Translations under genes and position numbers: made by a program | Shown here: positions 22,985 to 25,116 of the stretch, in pieces | How the letters are laid out: the number at the start of each line of letters is the position of its first letter | Position numbering within the stretch: the stretch's first letter is position 1 | Notes under the pieces: model-generated | Told to the model about the DNA's origin: nothing | The model's input: only the letters and a program-made list of their open reading frames with translations | Databases searched by the model: none | Origin: Pseudomonadota bacterium | Lineage (GTDB): Bacteria > Pseudomonadota > Alphaproteobacteria > Rhizobiales > Beijerinckiaceae | DNA: 25,116 nt | Assembly: GCA_023386155.1 (NCBI GenBank) | Contig: JAEWKH010000128.1 | Coordinates: forward strand, 1 to 25,116 | Reading direction: 5' to 3'

Positions 22985-23988
22985 CAGCGCGCCTCCACGC
23001 GCGGGTCGATCAGCGGATAGAGCAGATCGATCAACAGGACAGTGGCGGACACGGCGACGATCGAGACGGTGGTAATGCCGAGCACCAGGCTGTAGTCGCC
23101 GGCGTGGACAGCGCTGATCAGGAGCGATCCGACACCCGGATAGCCGAAGACCTGCTCGGTAATGATCGCGCCGTTGAAGATGGCGCCCAGCTGCAGGGCG
23201 AGGCCCGTGACCTGGGGGCCTAGGGCATTGCGCATCACGTAGGAACGCAGGATCTTGCTGCGCCTGACGCCCGCCAGCTCCGCATAGACGACGTAATCCT
23301 CCGTCACGATGTTGGATACGAGGGCGCGCATCCCCATGAACCACCCCCCGATGCCAACCGCCATGAGCGAGAGCACGGGAAGTATCGAATGGACCGCGAC
23401 ATCAAGCGCGAACGCGAATGTGTCGGAGCGGTCCGAGGCCATCGTGGCTCCGCCGCTGATCGGCAGAACGGGCCAGAGAAAGCCGAAGATGATGAGAAGG
23501 ACGAAAGCGACGACGTAATAGGGAATCGGGTGGATTCCCATGCTCAGGACGCCGAACGCCTTGAGGATGCGGCTGTTGCGATAATAGCCTGCGAGACCGC
23601 CGAGCAGGTTGCCCAGAACCCAGGTCAGGAGCGTCGAGACAAGCAGCAGCCCGACGGTCCAGGGAAGGGCTCGCAGGATGAGCTGCGAAACCGGTGTTGG
23701 AAAGGCCGACAAGGAGGGGCCGAAGTCACCGACCAGAACCCGTTTCCAGAACGCCACGTATTGTTCCCAGGGCGTACCCTCGAGACCATAGAGCTGGCGC
23801 AGCGACTGCCGCATCATCTCGATGGCTTCCGGGCTGGTCGCCCCGTAGGTCGTCGCAGCCGAGATCGATTGCTCGACCGGATTGATCGGGGTCATATGCG
23901 TCACCAGATAGGTGATGTTGATCCCGACGAAGACGACCACAGCGAACTGCACAAGCCGCTTGGACAGATAGGTCAGGTAGGCCTTCAT
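22984..23988 (-). CDS. Opp/Dpp-type ABC importer permease (DppB/OppB-like)
   Basis: This 334-residue inner-membrane permease starts KAYLTYLSKRLVQFAVVVFVGINITYL, the usual DppB/OppB N-terminus, then a large periplasmic loop with DPRxLR-like text (SPEAIEMMRQSLRQLYGLEGTPWEQY) and five further helices. The end, GYPGVGSLLISAVHAGDYSLVLG...LLYPLIDPRVE, is the conserved family C-terminus (consensus FxxPGLG..LL..A...RD). An almost perfect Shine-Dalgarno (AAGGAGG) lies 5-6 bases before ATG 23988. It follows the solute-binding protein gene by 42 bases. Confidence 0.93.
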   Translation of the reverse strand: MKAYLTYLSKRLVQFAVVVFVGINITYLVTHMTPINPVEQSISAATTYGATSPEAIEMMRQSLRQLYGLEGTPWEQYVAFWKRVLVGDFGPSLSAFPTPVSQLILRALPWTVGLLLVSTLLTWVLGNLLGGLAGYYRNSRILKAFGVLSMGIHPIPYYVVAFVLLIIFGFLWPVLPISGGATMASDRSDTFAFALDVAVHSILPVLSLMAVGIGGWFMGMRALVSNIVTEDYVVYAELAGVRRSKILRSYVMRNALGPQVTGLALQLGAIFNGAIITEQVFGYPGVGSLLISAVHAGDYSLVLGITTVSIVAVSATVLLIDLLYPLIDPRVEAR

Positions 23989-24030
23989 AGACCCCTCCTT
24001 GTCAGAGAAATGTAAGGAGTTGCCTGTAGG

Positions 24031-25116
24031 CTATGGCTGTTTCGGCTTCAGCTTCACCATCATCGACCGGGAATTGCCCCAGTTCGGCACTGGATTGGCA
24101 TAGGGATTCTCCGCCGTCGGATACCCTGCCCAATAAGTCTCATCCATGGCCGTGAAGACGTTGTATGCCATCAGCGGGATGATCGGCATCTCGCGAACGA
24201 TGAGCTTGGCGTAGTCGCGACCGAGCTCGACAGTCCGCTTGTCGTCGAAGGAAATCCGGCGCACCTCCTCGATGATCTTGTCGAGTTCCGGATTGCTCCA
24301 ACGCTGCCAGTTGCGGGGAGACTGCGTCTTGCCCGGCGCGGCAACGAACTGAGAATGCCAGCTGTCGAGGAAGAACGACAGGTCAGGATGGCCGCCGTAA
24401 GTCTCGACGCTCCAGGAAATCAGCGTCTCGAAGTCTCCAGCGATGCGTCGATCCAGCATCGTGGTGCCTTGAGCAACCTCCGTTTTCGCATCGATGCCGA
24501 ACTGGCGCCACTGCTGCACGATCATGGTTCCGGCGCGGGTCAGGATGGGGCGGCTGTCCCCTTCAACCATAAGCTTGATGGAGAACGGCTTGCCGTCGGG
24601 GGTATACCAGGCATTGCCGCGTTTCGTGTAGCCAGCCTTCTCGAGGAGTTCCGCAGCCGCCTGGGGATTGGGCTTCCACCAGCCGTAACCGAACGCCTTC
24701 CTGATCGCCGCCGGATCCGTCGGGATCTGTTCCTTCATCGTCGGACGCAGCATATCGGCGATCTGGTTGCCGATATTCGGGTCGTACGGCTTGACCTTGC
24801 TCTTGCCGGTGTCGATCTCGTACGACGCAAGCCATTCCTGGAGCGGAATGTGGTAGTCGTCCGGATGGGTTCCTGTCGGCGGGATACCGATCGGCGAGAG
24901 CGTTGCGGCACCGCGATAGGATGCCATGGAAACGGCCTTGATATCGATCAGCAGCGCCAGCGCCCACCGCACGTCGCGGTTCTGGAATGCCGGGTTCTGC
25001 ATGTTGAAGATCACGGACGGCAGGGTCGGATCGGGATGCGCGAACGGGAAGTTCGGGAACCAGGTCTTGAGGCTCGGCGCCTGCTTGGTCAGGGTGAACA
25101 TGCCCTCGGGTGCGAT
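24031..25116 (-). CDS. Solute-binding protein of Opp/Dpp-type importer, C-terminal part (cut by right edge)
   Basis: The frame is open from the window edge to the stop at 24031, leaving 361 residues of the C-terminal part of an SBP_bac_5-type periplasmic protein; the signal peptide and N-terminal lobe lie outside. Family text includes PSVIFNMQNPAFQNRDVRWALALLIDIKAVSMASYRGAATLSPIGIPPTG split over the hinge (the 'F.D.RVR.A...AID' motif), AAAELLEKAGYTKRGNAWYTPDGKPF, VEGDSRP...A.MIVQQWRQFGIDAKTEVA, and NWQRWSNPELDKIIEEV. The extended WF/WY-rich text is common in binding proteins of this family that take oligosaccharides. It heads an operon of two permeases, two ATPases and a GH51 enzyme, which suggests an arabinose-containing oligosaccharide as ligand. 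Confidence 0.9.
   Translation of the reverse strand: MAPEGMFTLTKQAPSLKTWFPNFPFAHPDPTLPSVIFNMQNPAFQNRDVRWALALLIDIKAVSMASYRGAATLSPIGIPPTGTHPDDYHIPLQEWLASYEIDTGKSKVKPYDPNIGNQIADMLRPTMKEQIPTDPAAIRKAFGYGWWKPNPQAAAELLEKAGYTKRGNAWYTPDGKPFSIKLMVEGDSRPILTRAGTMIVQQWRQFGIDAKTEVAQGTTMLDRRIAGDFETLISWSVETYGGHPDLSFFLDSWHSQFVAAPGKTQSPRNWQRWSNPELDKIIEEVRRISFDDKRTVELGRDYAKLIVREMPIIPLMAYNVFTAMDETYWAGYPTAENPYANPVPNWGNSRSMMVKLKPKQP

Overview
The window is high-GC DNA from an alphaproteobacterium, most likely a member of the Hyphomicrobiales (Rhizobiales) in the Methylobacterium/Microvirga/Bosea neighbourhood. I infer this from the family content: a DUF6481 protein, a DUF2092 relative, a cold-shock gene linked to rpsU, a PaoABC/YagTSR-type molybdo-hydroxylase, several large ABC importers, and intergenic GC-rich palindromes built on GGATCC/AAAGTGG. 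No marker here fixes the genus. Nothing indicates a plasmid, phage or transposon: I see no transposase, integrase, tRNA, rRNA or CRISPR array.

Layout from left to right. (1) 1-2792, minus strand: the N-terminal part of an MscS-like mechanosensitive channel running off the left edge, a short protein holding only the C-terminal half of a DUF2092 domain, and an AraC-type regulator. (2) 3397-4947, plus strand: a cold-shock / translation cluster of csp, a 66-aa protein, a DUF6481 protein, a 64-aa protein and rpsU, with a terminator after csp and a hairpin after rpsU. (3) 4986-5848: mostly non-coding, rich in dispersed palindromic repeats, with one probable 47-aa gene on the minus strand. (4) 5849-13466: an IclR regulator diverges from a seven-gene plus-strand operon encoding a polyamine/opine-type (Pot family) ABC importer plus a three-subunit HcnABC/opine-oxidase-like flavoprotein dehydrogenase. 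Two matching 15-bp palindromes lie in the divergent promoter region. (5) 13546-17320, minus strand: a three-gene molybdopterin aldehyde oxidoreductase (PaoABC type). (6) 17653-18237: a secreted protein with a DxDGDGDxD-type calcium-binding-like motif, bordered by repeat palindromes. (7) 18575-25116, minus strand: an Opp/Dpp-type ABC importer (solute-binding protein cut by the right edge, two permeases, two ATPases) followed by a GH51 alpha-L-arabinofuranosidase.

The accessory content is mainly catabolic, and fits a soil or plant-associated life. One operon probably imports a small nitrogenous compound (opine, amino-acid derivative or similar) and oxidises it at once. One detoxifies or uses aldehydes. 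One imports arabinose-containing oligosaccharides and trims them in the cytoplasm. The most distinctive item is the IclR-controlled importer-oxidase operon. Its genes overlap by 4 bases from the ferredoxin-like subunit to the solute-binding protein, and its palindromes permit a concrete regulatory prediction. The substrate cannot be read from sequence alone.
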